Assembly: GCA_935421135.1 (NCBI GenBank)
Contig: OW285190.1
Span: 1,116,001-1,180,000, forward strand
Length of the DNA stretch: 64,000 nucleotides
From: Bugulina stolonifera
Lineage: Eukaryota; Bryozoa; Gymnolaemata; Cheilostomatida; Bugulidae
Direction of reading: 5' to 3'
Part shown: positions 15,001 through 23,115 of the stretch, in pieces
Layout: each line of letters starts with the position of its first letter
Position numbering within the stretch: position 1 is the first letter of the stretch
Made by a program: the position numbers and the translations under genes
The notes under the pieces: model-generated
Databases searched by the model: none
What the model saw: only the letters and a program-made list of their open reading frames with translations
What the model was told of the DNA's origin: nothing

Positions 15001-17801
15001 CTCTCAATAAAGAAATGTGTCAAAAGTATTACCCCAGCATGTGAGACTGACTTGCTGCTAAGAACTTGTGATTTGGTCTGAAACTGTTATAAAATACGAG
15101 AAATACGTACATGTACATGTACAATGTATATTGGAAGACATTGTTGGGAGAGATGGAGAGATCTGTCAGAAGTGTTATGCGATAGAAAAGTACCAACCAA
15201 GCCGAAAGTGCTTTTATACAAAATACCCATCAAACCTACATTTCTGTATGGGAATGAGACAGAGACAAGAGGTAAGAATGAGATACTGAGATGAGCATGC
15301 TCAGACACATATATGGAATCAGTTGGGAGGAGCATGTTAAGAACGAGGAGATCAAAAGCGAAGTGAAAGTCAAACCTGTCTCGATACACATGGCAGTGAG
15401 ATGGCTTCAATGGTATGGTCATGTGCAAAGGAGTGACAGAGATGAAAACATTAGATATGTGACAGAGATGAAGGTAACTGGCAAGAGGAAAAGAGGAAGA
15501 CCCAAGCGCAGATGGATGGATACAATAAAAATGACTTGAAGTGATGTGAACTGAAGCAGGAGGACACTGAGGATCGAATAAGATGGCTCTCGCTGATCGA
15601 ACTTGACAACCACCAAGACCGTGACCCGAACAGGATGCGACTGGATAGGTGAGAAAGATGAGAAATTTCATTGTTATTAACTGGTACAGCTTCATGTTTG
15701 TATTAAATCCAATCAAATCAACAGACAGCAAGACTAATGTACTAATGATCAATTTTCATTTGTGACCATCCTGTAAGGATTGTTTGAATTTTTTTTGCTG
15801 GAGATGTGGTCTATTACCACAACTGTACCTACAATGTATATGACTGTGACTGAGGGTACGTTACCCATCCAGCCCATGTTGAGGGATTGTTATGCACTTT
15901 CAGCATGATCAGATACAGAGCACTTACCTCCATAAAACCTATACCCTAGGGCTAATATTCTCTCCTTGGGTAAAGTCCTTTGAAGGTCAAGGTCAATGAT
16001 GTCTAAGAGCAATCTCCATTGCAAACTTGATCTCCCTGATATCTACAGTTGTACATGTATAACAAATACAGATCAATGGATATCTGCAGTCGCACTAGAT
16101 GATCACTACCAGCTGGGCTAGGGGACCACTACCGACTGGACAATGGGGCCACTAACAGCTGGACAAGGGGACCACTACCAGCAGCTGGACGAGTGAACCA
16201 CTACCAGCTGGGCTAGGGGACCACTACCAGCTGGGCTAGGGGACCACTACCAGCTGGATGAGGGGGACCATTACTAGCTGGCCGAGGGGACCACTACTAG
16301 CTGGACTACAGGTCCACTACTAATACATAGCTTACCAGTAAATAAGTTATATGCTGACTGTCATCCGGTACAAGTTCAAATCGAGTGATATGTCCATTGA
16401 CACGCGTCTTGTGCAGACATGTCTTATCCTCCACATCTATGAAGATAACATCTCCTTTCTGGAAGTACAGTGTTAGCATATACCAACACATGGTACATGT
16501 GTGCATATACCGTGACATGATACATATGTGCATATACCATGACATGGTACATATGTGCATATACCATGACATGGTACATGTGTGCATATACCAACACATG
16601 GTACATATGTGCATATACCATGACATGGTACATAAATATGCACATATATACCATGACATGGCATATGTTCATATGCAAGATAATAATTGGCAGGAATTTT
16701 ATTGCACCATAACTTATATAATTTCGCTCAACTGACGGCTGTTGGTGTTGAATCTGCTGCGGAGTGCTACTTACATAGGTTAAATACGTGACTGACCCAC
16801 CTGGGTGCCAATAATGACCACATTTTTGCCGAGAGATGTCTGCCACCACACACTGGAGCAAGGGAGAACACTGTGCAAGGCTGAAGGTAGCTTCACTTCC
16901 CGTACCTCCCTCTTCTTCTCCCACTTCACAGATTTTTCCACCCCAGGTTTCTGTAGTGCATTGTATATAGCGTATAGAGTGCATACAAACTACATGTATA
17001 TCACTAGCTATACGCAGTATATACATGTACAGTGTATATATATATATAAGTGGTATACAGTGTATTCTATACCAGCAAAGGGACAAACTTACCATAAACT
17101 CAGTAAAAGGAACAAGACAGAGAGTGTGTGTACAGATAACAGCTAACTGGTCCCCTCTTGTGTTGAAGGCTAGAGAGCGTATCTGTCCATAGCCTGAACA
17201 CTCCCAGGTTATTTTTTTTACTGAGGGGGTTTGCAGATGCCTCGTATCAATAACATACAGTGTTAGATCACCTTAAAGACAGCACAAGTGGCATGATAAG
17301 CATGAACAACTATGTACATATACTATATGACAGCAGTAGTATATACTATGTATGACTGAAGCCCATGTGATTTCAGTGCATATCCATTGAGTACCAGTAC
17401 TAGTGTGAGTACCAATACCAGTGCAAGTGCCAGTACTAGTGTGAGTACCAGTGCCAGTACTAGTGTGAGTATCAGTGCCAGTACTAGTGTGAGTACCAGT
17501 GCCAGTACTAGTGTGAGTATCAGTGCCAGCGCTAGTGTGAGTACTAGTGCTAGTGCGAGTACCAATGCTAGTGCTAGTGTCAGTATTTAGTAGCCTGTCA
17601 GTATTTAGTGCCTATATGCTGTAATATGCTAAATATAAACTGACCACTAGAAGGCAAGCATGAAGCTAGGTGAATCTTCTCTCCGACACCATGTGATGTA
17701 ACTGCTAAGATGGCCGACTCTGAGCCATTAGTAGACCTTCCTTCGCCTTCCTGTTGACCAGTAAAGAGTGGCAGAGATTCAGTTTTCAGAAGACTAAACA
17801 T
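44..17801 (-). CDS. Beta-propeller / helical / RCC1-repeat protein, 21 exons, 3' end outside window
   Basis: Exons, 5' to 3' on the minus strand: 17801-17645, 17220-17093, 16950-16801, 16458-16336, 16042-15928, 14486-14323, 13991-about 13827, 13499-13369, 12149-12069, 9986-9873, 9387-9207, 8613-8399, 8286-8190, 4976-4853, 4620-4439, 3648-3469, 2823-2732, 2505-2381, 1686-1551, 1375-1225 and 178-44. All acceptors are AG and all donors GT, and codon phase is kept at each junction. The donor of the 13.9-kb exon is the least certain. About 982 codons are visible. Residues 1 to about 420 have beta-strand blade character (e.g. NVVIIGTQKGDVIFIDVEDK). About 420-770 looks alpha-helical. From about 785 RCC1 repeats follow (VYSWGWGVFGQLGHGD, MYIFGSNSFGQV). 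The ATG lies one base after an acceptor-like TTGTAG, so a 5' UTR exon may precede it. RCC1 propellers often bind small GTPases or membranes; I do not recognise this ortholog and assign no function. Confidence 0.82.
303..1213. repeat. 18-bp minisatellite, about 50 copies
   Basis: The unit reads TACAAGTACTACATGATA on the plus strand, with scattered G/A variants. It fills the 5' part of the intron between the last two visible RCC1 exons and starts about 14 bases inside the intron, after the donor at 1224. Because 18 is a multiple of 3, open frames run through it on both strands; they are period artefacts. Confidence 0.95.
1714..2380. repeat. 16-bp minisatellite starting at a splice donor, about 41 copies
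   Basis: The plus-strand unit is TATACACTACTCTACA. Read on the gene strand, the intron opens GTGTGAGTATAGAGCA and continues as GTGTATATGTAGAGTA units in the same register. The degenerate first unit therefore is the 5' splice site of the exon ending at 2381. Confidence 0.93.
2560..2731. repeat. About 20-bp tandem repeat (AGATACTTACATGTATATAGT-like)
   Basis: About seven irregular copies lie in the short intron between RCC1-gene exons 2732-2823 and 2381-2505. On the gene strand the donor of the preceding exon is GTAAGTATCTACTATATA, and the units read (T)AAGTATCTACTATATACATG. The donor sequence is thus again inside the repeat. Confidence 0.85.
2876..3362. repeat. 17-bp minisatellite, about 28 copies
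   Basis: The unit is TTACAGTGTACCTTATA with T/C and A/C variants. It lies in the intron between exons 3469-3648 and 2732-2823, about 100 bases downstream of the donor. Confidence 0.93.
3660..4435. other. Intron with an unidentified GC-richer insert (about 4030-4260)
   Basis: This intron of the RCC1 gene holds AT-rich DNA around a GC-richer block of about 230 bases that is unlike its surroundings. The block has short open frames on both strands but no recognisable protein. It could be part of a retroelement; I see no terminal repeats. Confidence 0.35.
4660..4835. repeat. About 32-bp tandem repeat, 4-5 copies
   Basis: Units resemble CAGTATATATACAACAGTAC followed by CTACAATATACT. The array lies just inside the intron whose donor is at 4852. 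The unit boundary GAGTATATTGTAGG on the gene strand resembles the sequence just after that donor. Confidence 0.85.
5104..5850. repeat. 19-bp minisatellite, about 39 copies
   Basis: Near-perfect copies of ACATGTATATCTACAGAGT, with three longer ACATGTACATGTAT variants at the right end. It lies in the long intron (8189-4977) of the RCC1 gene. Three overlapping plus-strand open frames are created by the 19-bp period and are not genes. Confidence 0.96.
5855..5945. repeat. GC-rich palindromic dispersed repeat
   Basis: GGGGGCTCTCTGGGCTCCCG and an inverted GGGGGCTCCCGGGAGTCC flank an AT-rich spacer, giving a self-complementary stretch. A diverged relative with GAGGCTCCATGGAGC and AGGCTCCTGAGAGCC is at about 47190-47260. 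This suggests a small dispersed element. Confidence 0.55.
7225..7425 (-). mobile_element. tRNA-derived SINE, copy 1
   Basis: On the minus strand a pol III box A (TGGTGTAGCGG) is followed by a perfect tRNA-type box B (GGTTCAAACCC). The region upstream of box A (GCTTTATAAAAGTTGCTGAGC-like) and downstream of box B is shared with the copy at 63.8 kb. The tail is not tRNA-like and no acceptor stem closes, so this is a SINE and not a tRNA gene. It lies in an intron of the RCC1 gene, in the gene's own orientation. Confidence 0.8.
8640..9060. repeat. About 44-bp AT-rich tandem repeat
   Basis: Diverged copies contain ACATCTATAGATAATTAAAC and TACAATGTATAGATACATTA. The array fills most of the intron between exons 9387-9207 and 8613-8399 of the RCC1 gene. 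Confidence 0.85.
9515..9882. repeat. About 30-bp minisatellite containing a splice donor
   Basis: Plus-strand units are ACTGTATGATAACATACTCA followed by GGTATATATAT. On the gene strand each unit reads CCTGAGTATGTTATCATACA. The exon ending at 9873 finishes CCTGA and its intron begins GTATGTTATCATGCAG. Each unit therefore repeats the last five exon bases plus the donor, about 12 times. Confidence 0.93.
10215..11075. repeat. 38-bp minisatellite, about 22 copies, abutting a LINE 3' end
   Basis: The unit is GTGACCTGTCTAACCTATCC followed by CGTAGTGGTCAGAGATGG. It lies in an intron of the RCC1 gene. Its right end runs directly into the 3' end of the minus-strand LINE fragment at 11041-11853: the last LINE codons (HisAsnGly region) lie in the first unit. 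The array probably grew from the retroposon tail. Confidence 0.93.
11041..11853 (-). pseudogene. Non-LTR retrotransposon RT C-terminal fragment
   Basis: Minus-strand frames give the post-RT tail typical of many invertebrate LINEs: LLYKTAIKPTLMSGNEVW, then RRRQPQCFGHACGRNEEED and MKVQGKRRRGRLKQRLYDTV. Stops and frameshifts break it, and nothing upstream of the late RT region is present. This is a 5'-truncated insertion in an RCC1-gene intron. Confidence 0.75.
12410..13370. repeat. 18-bp minisatellite with splice-donor unit, about 53 copies
   Basis: The plus-strand unit is ACTCATACCACAACTGTA. On the gene strand it reads GTATGAGTTACAGTTGTG. The exon ending at 13369 is followed by GTGAGTTACAGTTGTG, so the first unit is the authentic donor. 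A 380-bp higher-order duplication is visible: the rare variant run ACATCACACAACTG recurs near 12554 and 12934. Confidence 0.95.
14125..14268. mobile_element. Hairpin MITE-like repeat
   Basis: CAGTTAGAAACAGGACGTTC and its near-perfect inverse GAACGTCCTGTTTCCAACTG are separated by about 45 bases. The motif GCGACTGTTCGAAA just outside recurs near 45263. It lies in an intron of the RCC1 gene. Confidence 0.6.
14500..14740. repeat. About 19-bp irregular tandem repeat
   Basis: Copies of ACCATGTGACATATTATAT with variants lie just upstream, on the gene strand, of the acceptor of exon 14486-14323. Confidence 0.85.
15060..15665 (+). pseudogene. Decayed LINE RT C-terminal fragment
   Basis: Plus-strand frames give WLQWYGHVQRSDRDENIRYV, then KVTGKRKRGRPKRRWMDTIK, the same post-RT tail type as at 11.0 and 18.5 kb, interrupted by frameshifts and stops. 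It is antisense to the RCC1 gene, in an intron. Confidence 0.7.
16100..16320. repeat. 23-bp minisatellite
   Basis: Units resemble GACCACTACCAGCTGGGCTA followed by GGG. The array starts about 15 bases inside the intron that follows exon 16458-16336 of the RCC1 gene. Confidence 0.85.
16485..16660. repeat. 27-bp minisatellite, about 6 copies
   Basis: The unit is ACCATGACATGGTACATATG followed by TGCATAT; CCATGACATGG is itself palindromic. It lies immediately upstream, on the gene strand, of the acceptor of exon 16458-16336. Confidence 0.88.
17387..17590. repeat. 24-bp minisatellite, about 8 copies
   Basis: The unit is GTGTGAGTACCAGTGCCAGT followed by ACTA. It lies in the first visible intron of the RCC1 gene, about 50 bases past the donor at 17644. 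Confidence 0.9.
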
Positions 17802-18371
17802 TCTACAACTGATGACACAATGTAGGTTACATACAACATGAAGTTCAATCTGTAACATAACATGATGACTACTAGGGCGACAGATAAGAAAACCTCAATT
17901 TTTAGCTTAGCTATGATAATTCCATGGCATGCACATTTAAGATAATCACAAACTTGCCCCAATATCAGAATTGTGCCACATTTAACCGGGTGTTTTTGTC
18001 AGAAATGCCTCCGTCTGTTTGCAGTTGGGTCAATTGGGTTTCCAAAAAGTAAATAAAGAAGACAACTTTTTGTACTTCTATTGTTTAAAACAAAGGTCAT
18101 TTCATTTACTGTTCAATTCTGCACCTAACACCTTTAGCCACCGGTTTCGTCAGTAGGTCTTAGGAATGACTCGATACTATGTACAAAGATAGTGAAAAGA
18201 CAGATGGGTCACCCAATGATAATACCCTGTCCCACTAAATACACCCAATTTGGCAGTCGCCATCTATCTACTGAGTTTTTGGAAAGCTGTTCGACAAGCA
18301 TTGCAGTATAATGCTCGTATATTGCATACCCTGTAATAAAATAGCATTTATATAAATATATTGTTCATACT

Positions 18372-18532
18372 AGGCAGGCAGGCAGGCGGGCGGGTGGGCG
18401 GGCGGGCAGGCAGGCGGGCGGGCGGGCAGGCAGGCAGGCAGGCAGGCAGGTAAGCAGGCAGGCAGATAAGCAGGCAGGCAGATAAGCAGGCAGGCAGGTA
18501 AGCAGGCAGGCAGGTAAGCAGGCAGGCAAGCA
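18372..18532. repeat. GGCA/GGCG tetranucleotide tract
   Basis: Runs of GGCA, GGCG and AGCAGGCAGGCAGGTA lie directly before the LINE fragment at 18535. The composition contrasts sharply with the AT-rich surroundings. Confidence 0.95.
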
Positions 18533-18534
18533 AC

Positions 18535-19110
18535 GTGCGTATAATGATAGATGGAAAAGAACTAGAACAGGTAACCCACTTTAAGTACCTAGGTAGCATA
18601 TTACCAGAGGTTGGTTACCGTGAGAGAGAGATTAAAGCAAGGATAGCGATGGGTAAAAACATGTTTGAGAAGTACAAGACTCTATTCACAAGTTGTTCGA
18701 GATCTGACTTAAAGAAAAGGCTAATATAGTGTTTTGTATGGAGTGTCTTCATGTATGGCTCAGAGATAAGGACTAGCGGAAAGGCAGAGTTGAGAAGAAT
18801 TGAGGGGTTTGATATGTGGATTTGGAGGAGAATGGCGAAGATCAACTGGGCAGAGAAGGTCAGTAATGAGGTCCTAAAGAGAGTAGGAGAACCTCGTAAA
18901 TTGGCACAGACAATTAGGCGAAGGAAAAAGAGATGGGTGGGTCATGTACTGAAACACGAGGGGTTAGTGAAGGATGTAATAGAAGGAAGGATTGAAGGGA
19001 AGAGGCCCAGAGTGAGAAAAAGAATGATGTTAGATGACGTAAAAAGTGGGAAAGAATACCACAGTATGAAGAGAAAGGCGGAAGATAGAGAGTTTTGGAG
19101 AGGAGTATGA
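18535..19110 (+). pseudogene. LINE RT C-terminal fragment
   Basis: The frame is nearly intact, with one stop at about 18727. It starts at the late RT region (THFKYLGSILPEVG) and continues through MYGSEIRTSGKAELRRIEGF and KRWVGHVLKHEGL to the C terminus at 19110. The HFKYLG motif marks the end of the RT domain in the Jockey/I/RTE-type LINEs common in invertebrates. It is less decayed than the relatives at 11 and 15 kb. Confidence 0.78.
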
Positions 19111-20039
19111 TGAAGGACCTGCCCGAGGGCAGAACACACACGCACGCGCGCACACACACACACACTAGGCTGTTGCGAGGAAGCGTCCCTGATTGGTCCA
19201 CGAAACCCCAATAGTAATAGCGGATTTAGATACAAAGTAGCACAACTCCTTGCTAAATCCAGACAGCGCTTGGAGGCGGGGGAAGGATAGTTTTTGGCTG
19301 GAGTGACTGATCTTCCCTTTCGCTATCTTTGATATGGAGCTGTCAAACTTGCAAAGAAGTGGCAAAAAGAACTAGCTGAACATATACTAAGCTTCTAGGT
19401 TTGTAACTCCCATGTACATAATTATGGTCTCTAGTCCTTGTGTGAGGAGGTGAAAAAATCTTAGATCCTTTGCAGTTTGAATCAAAAACTGCAAAGCTAT
19501 TTGTTTCACAGTTGACTAATATGGTATTGCTGAAGTGCTCTTTGGAATAGTGCTTTATGATTATCTTGTAATATTATTGCTGCTTAAACTGAATTCTAAT
19601 CATAAAACCATGACAATTAAAACTCTTGTTTACCTTTCTGGACTAATCTAAGCAGGAGGTTTGGAGAATGTCAATCTCTGGTGAACCCAGAGACCGCAGA
19701 TATGACAATCATGAGTAAAATGTACCCTATCAACCAGACTAGACTCTTGACACTATTGAAGTCCTTCCACCTCCATAGATCTGTCTCATAAATTTTAACC
19801 TCCTTGATCTTTGCCAGACAAATGAAGATAACAAAGTTCCGAAATGGATGAGTGCACCAGTAGGCCCGAGTCTCCTTCACAAAGCAATCCTTCACTCATT
19901 TTGCTAACTAGAAGACTTTGATCCCTCACTCTTATTCCCCCCCTCTCCCAGTATATACTAACTCTCTGTTAGCAACCTTCCTGTACTCAATCTATGTGTG
20001 TCTATTTGGCTTAGCCCTAGGATGTCTCTATACTGGTTG

Positions 20040-20480
20040 TGGCACCTCCGGCACTCTGCCTATTATGTGACTGAAGCTGCTACCTCACAGCCATCTCACA
20101 ATTGCATATGTAGCGGCAATCACTGAATCAGCCCACTCACATGGTTGGACAGTTCCACCACATTCTCTCCACCACATAGAGCTGTGGGTCCTTTCACATC
20201 CCACCGCTGCCACCAATGTTGCGAAATTTCCCTGAGAGCATGTGGTCTTAAACTGCCAACCTCCGGCACTCCACCTAGAATGTGACTGAGGCCGCCATCC
20301 CCATGGCAACCCCATGAAACAAGAAGTTTCAACGACTGCACGTATAGCGGCTGGACAGCTCCACCACATTCTCCCCACCACAACAAGCTGTAATTCCCTC
20401 ATCATCTCACTGCTGTCACACATGTTGTGGTTTTCCCTGGGAGCAATGTGGACTCGAACTGCCAGCCTAGGGGGTAGTGG
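20040..20480. repeat. Dispersed repeat, two tandem-like copies
   Basis: Blocks at about 20046-20180 and 20268-20395 share CCTCCGGCACTC, ATGTGACTGA, TATAGCGGC and GTTCCACCACATTCTC. A third copy is at 21625-21800. A GTTCGAGTCC motif on the minus strand near 20455 resembles a pol III box B, so a SINE origin is possible, but the order of boxes is not convincing. Confidence 0.6.
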
Positions 20481-21059
20481 TAAAAGACGTGAGTATGACA
20501 TGAGAGATAAATGAAGTGAGAGCGTGAAAACAACTCTAACTAACATTAGAATGTTGGAGTTTGGGGTAAACAAGAGTTTGACTTCTAACGTCAGTAACCC
20601 TATTTGGAGTTGTCTTCTTTTTCTCTCACAACATTTCATTCTCACGTCACACTCATGTATTTTACCACTACCACAACCTAGGGTTGCCAGGTGTTCAGTT
20701 TTAGGACGGATTGTCCTTCTTTAGAGCTGGTTGTTCTCCATCCGGCCTTGAGCTGTGGAGAACAGTGTTTTATCTTCCTTTCTTCAATATGTCCATTTTA
20801 ATTTTCAATTTACATGTTTTTAGTAGCTAAGCTATTTGATAAAATTTGTATAGGCCTAATAATTTCAAATTTGCCTTAGAGAATAAAAACCAATCAAAAT
20901 GTTATTGTGGCGGTACAATTTCCTACATAAATATGAGGAATGACTTCTCAGCAAACAGCTTCCACAGCAATATTTCCGAAATCAGCTTGGAGAGCAACAC
21001 CATTTTACTTAATTTTGTCAAGCAGTCACTGATTGTAACATACCAGATGTTGATATCAA

Positions 21060-21415
21060 TGAACCTTATGAAGAATATGGACTAGTAGAAGACATAGCTG
21101 CTACTCCATCATTCAAAGAGTGTCACAGTAAAGAACGCTACTTGCAACTGTTTAGGAATTTTGATGTCCATTTTCCAAACCACAAAAATATTAGCAGCTA
21201 CACATTCTCTATTCCCTGCAGTAATGCACACAGAAAGAGCATCTTTGATCGTGGCAGCAGCATGGAGGAAAGATCGAAATCGGTAGAAGTAGCTACAGCG
21301 AAAGCAGAACTCTAGATTTGCACAAACTTTGACAATAGCCCTTGCAGTGGCTTATATGGAACATTTCTCAATAACAACAAACTACTAAAGGTTGCTTCGA
21401 AAATTGAGAAGTAAA
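21060..21415 (+). pseudogene. hAT-type transposase C-terminal (dimerisation) fragment
   Basis: Plus-strand frames give SKERYLQLFRNFDVHFPNHK, then YTFSIPCSNAHTERASLIVA, then LLKVASKIEK. The IPCSNAHTER segment matches the conserved core of the hAT C-terminal dimerisation domain as I know it. There are frameshifts and no complete catalytic region. Confidence 0.6.
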
Positions 21416-21560
21416 ATATTATGATATTATAACTACATACTATATACAACTTTATACATGCATATTATGATATTATAACTACATACTATATACAACTTTA
21501 TACATGCATATTATGATATTATAACTACATACTATATACAACTTTATACATGCATAATAT
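21408..21560. repeat. About 46-bp tandem repeat, 3 copies
   Basis: Three almost identical copies of TATTATGATATTATAACTAC followed by ATACTATATACAACTTTATACATGCA (split here) follow the hAT fragment. Confidence 0.93.
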
Positions 21561-21624
21561 TATGATATTGTTGGTTGGTGGAGTTTTGTCCTCCTTTTCA
21601 TCAGTTGTAATCTGGCCAACCTAT

Positions 21625-21805
21625 GCCAGCCTCCGGCACGCCACCTAGCATGTGAGTGAAGCCGCTACCATCACAGCCATCTCGGCAACCCCAGAAAAGG
21701 AAGCTTTGACAACCACACGTATAGCGGCAATCAGGCACACACACGCGCGCAGTGCACGCACACACACACAGCTAGACAGTTCCACCACATACTTATAAGC
21801 AAAGT
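21625..21805. repeat. Third copy of the dispersed repeat at 20.0-20.5 kb
   Basis: It shares AGCCTCCGGCACGCCACCTA, GTGAAGCCGCTACC and CGTATAGCGGCAATCA with the earlier copies. It is split by a CA-rich microsatellite (about 21735-21770) before resuming at CTAGACAGTTCCACCACAT. Confidence 0.65.
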
Positions 21806-21954
21806 GGTATGGGCTACAGACTAGACTAGTCAGATGACTACTAATCATATATATCAATGCATGACCTTAGAAAAGTCAACCGCAAATTGAAATTAAAAAT
21901 ACAAACAATATTGAAAAATGTTGCTGTGGGATAATATTTTAATTATGAATAGTA

Positions 21955-22088
21955 GTACGAGACGCATTTTTTATATAGATTTAGTACCTAATATTTCGTT
22001 ACTTGTCCAAGTAACATCATCAGAGGATAAAAATAACATATAAAAAATCTATATAAAAAATTTGAATAAAAATGCATCTCGTCCTACA
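21955..22088. mobile_element. Short inverted-repeat (MITE-like) element
   Basis: AGTACGAGACGCATTTTTTA at the left pairs with AAAATGCATCTCGTCCTA at the right. The inner part ATATAGATTT / AAATCTATAT also pairs. The CATCATCAGAGGA core recurs near 10168. Confidence 0.6.
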
Positions 22089-23115
22089 AACAATATTATT
22101 TTATAATCATAATAATAATCATAAGATAATTAATGTCAACTTGATTTTACCTTAATTGGTTAAGTTATTTCATTTGTTTTGTAGGGCTCTACTGCCTCTA
22201 CTGACTACTCTATCTACAGCAGGGGTTCCCAACCTGGGGTACATTTTAGAAATCTAGGGGGTACAAAACAAGTTATCAACTTGATACATTTTTGGCAGTG
22301 ATTTTCAGTTACAGACTATTAACATTATGAATTATCATTATCTATTACTGAACTGAACATCAAATGGCCCACCGATGCAGATGAAGTTGAGCTAAGCCAG
22401 TGTGAAAACCATAAAACACTACAATCGATGAAAGTTGTATTATACAGTTATCAGGGCCGTAGTGGCCGTGTGGCCTGGCCGTCCGAACTTTTGGCATTGC
22501 AAAGTCGAAATGTAGTCAATCTAATATTGAATAACACTGTCAAGGGAGATACAATGTAAATCTAAATTTCGAGAATATCTCTTAAATGTGGTGTATACAT
22601 AGTCCATGTACTGGATGTGTTAAAAAATATAAACCTTGAAAATCTAAACAGTTATATTAGTTTTCAATTGAACAAACTTTTTCGAATTCAGCTATCTGTC
22701 TGCGATACATTGTTGTCAATATATTTACTTAGGCATTCAATCTTATAGGGAGAAATAAGAAATATCTCTATGATAGAAAAGAAACATATGCTTTCAGCTG
22801 CTTTTTGTAGATTCGTTAGCTCTACTTCATTCCATTGCATGCTTTTTATCATTGTACAAGAGTAAAAGTATTTGTACATGTCGTTAGAGTTGAATGATTT
22901 ACGTTCAGTCATAATAATGTTGTGAACAGATACCATGTATACATGTACGTGCATATACATGTATATGTATGAGGCTGGGCGATATTTGATGTTACTACAC
23001 AGGTATATTTATAAACCTGAACTGCTTCAAATTTGCTCTATTTTTCTGAAAAGCACTTTCAGGGTGTTGGCAGGGTGTAACAGATACAATGTATACATAT
23101 ACGTGCATATACATG

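Larger units (their letters stand above)
18182..19332. mobile_element. TIR DNA-transposon remnant (CTCTTTG family), interrupted
   Basis: The left end, CAAAGATAGTGAAAAGACAG, matches the inverse of the right end, CGCTATCTTTG. Both ends are related to the element at 55011-56394: the 5' segment with ATGATAATACCCTGTC and the 3' segment with TTGGAGGCGGG are shared. Between them lie a tetranucleotide array and a LINE fragment, so this copy was invaded later. It lies 5' of the RCC1 gene. Confidence 0.65.

Noticed and set aside
15087..15752. 221-codon minus-strand open frame
   Set aside because: Antisense shadow of a decayed LINE fragment on the plus strand, with no recognisable protein.
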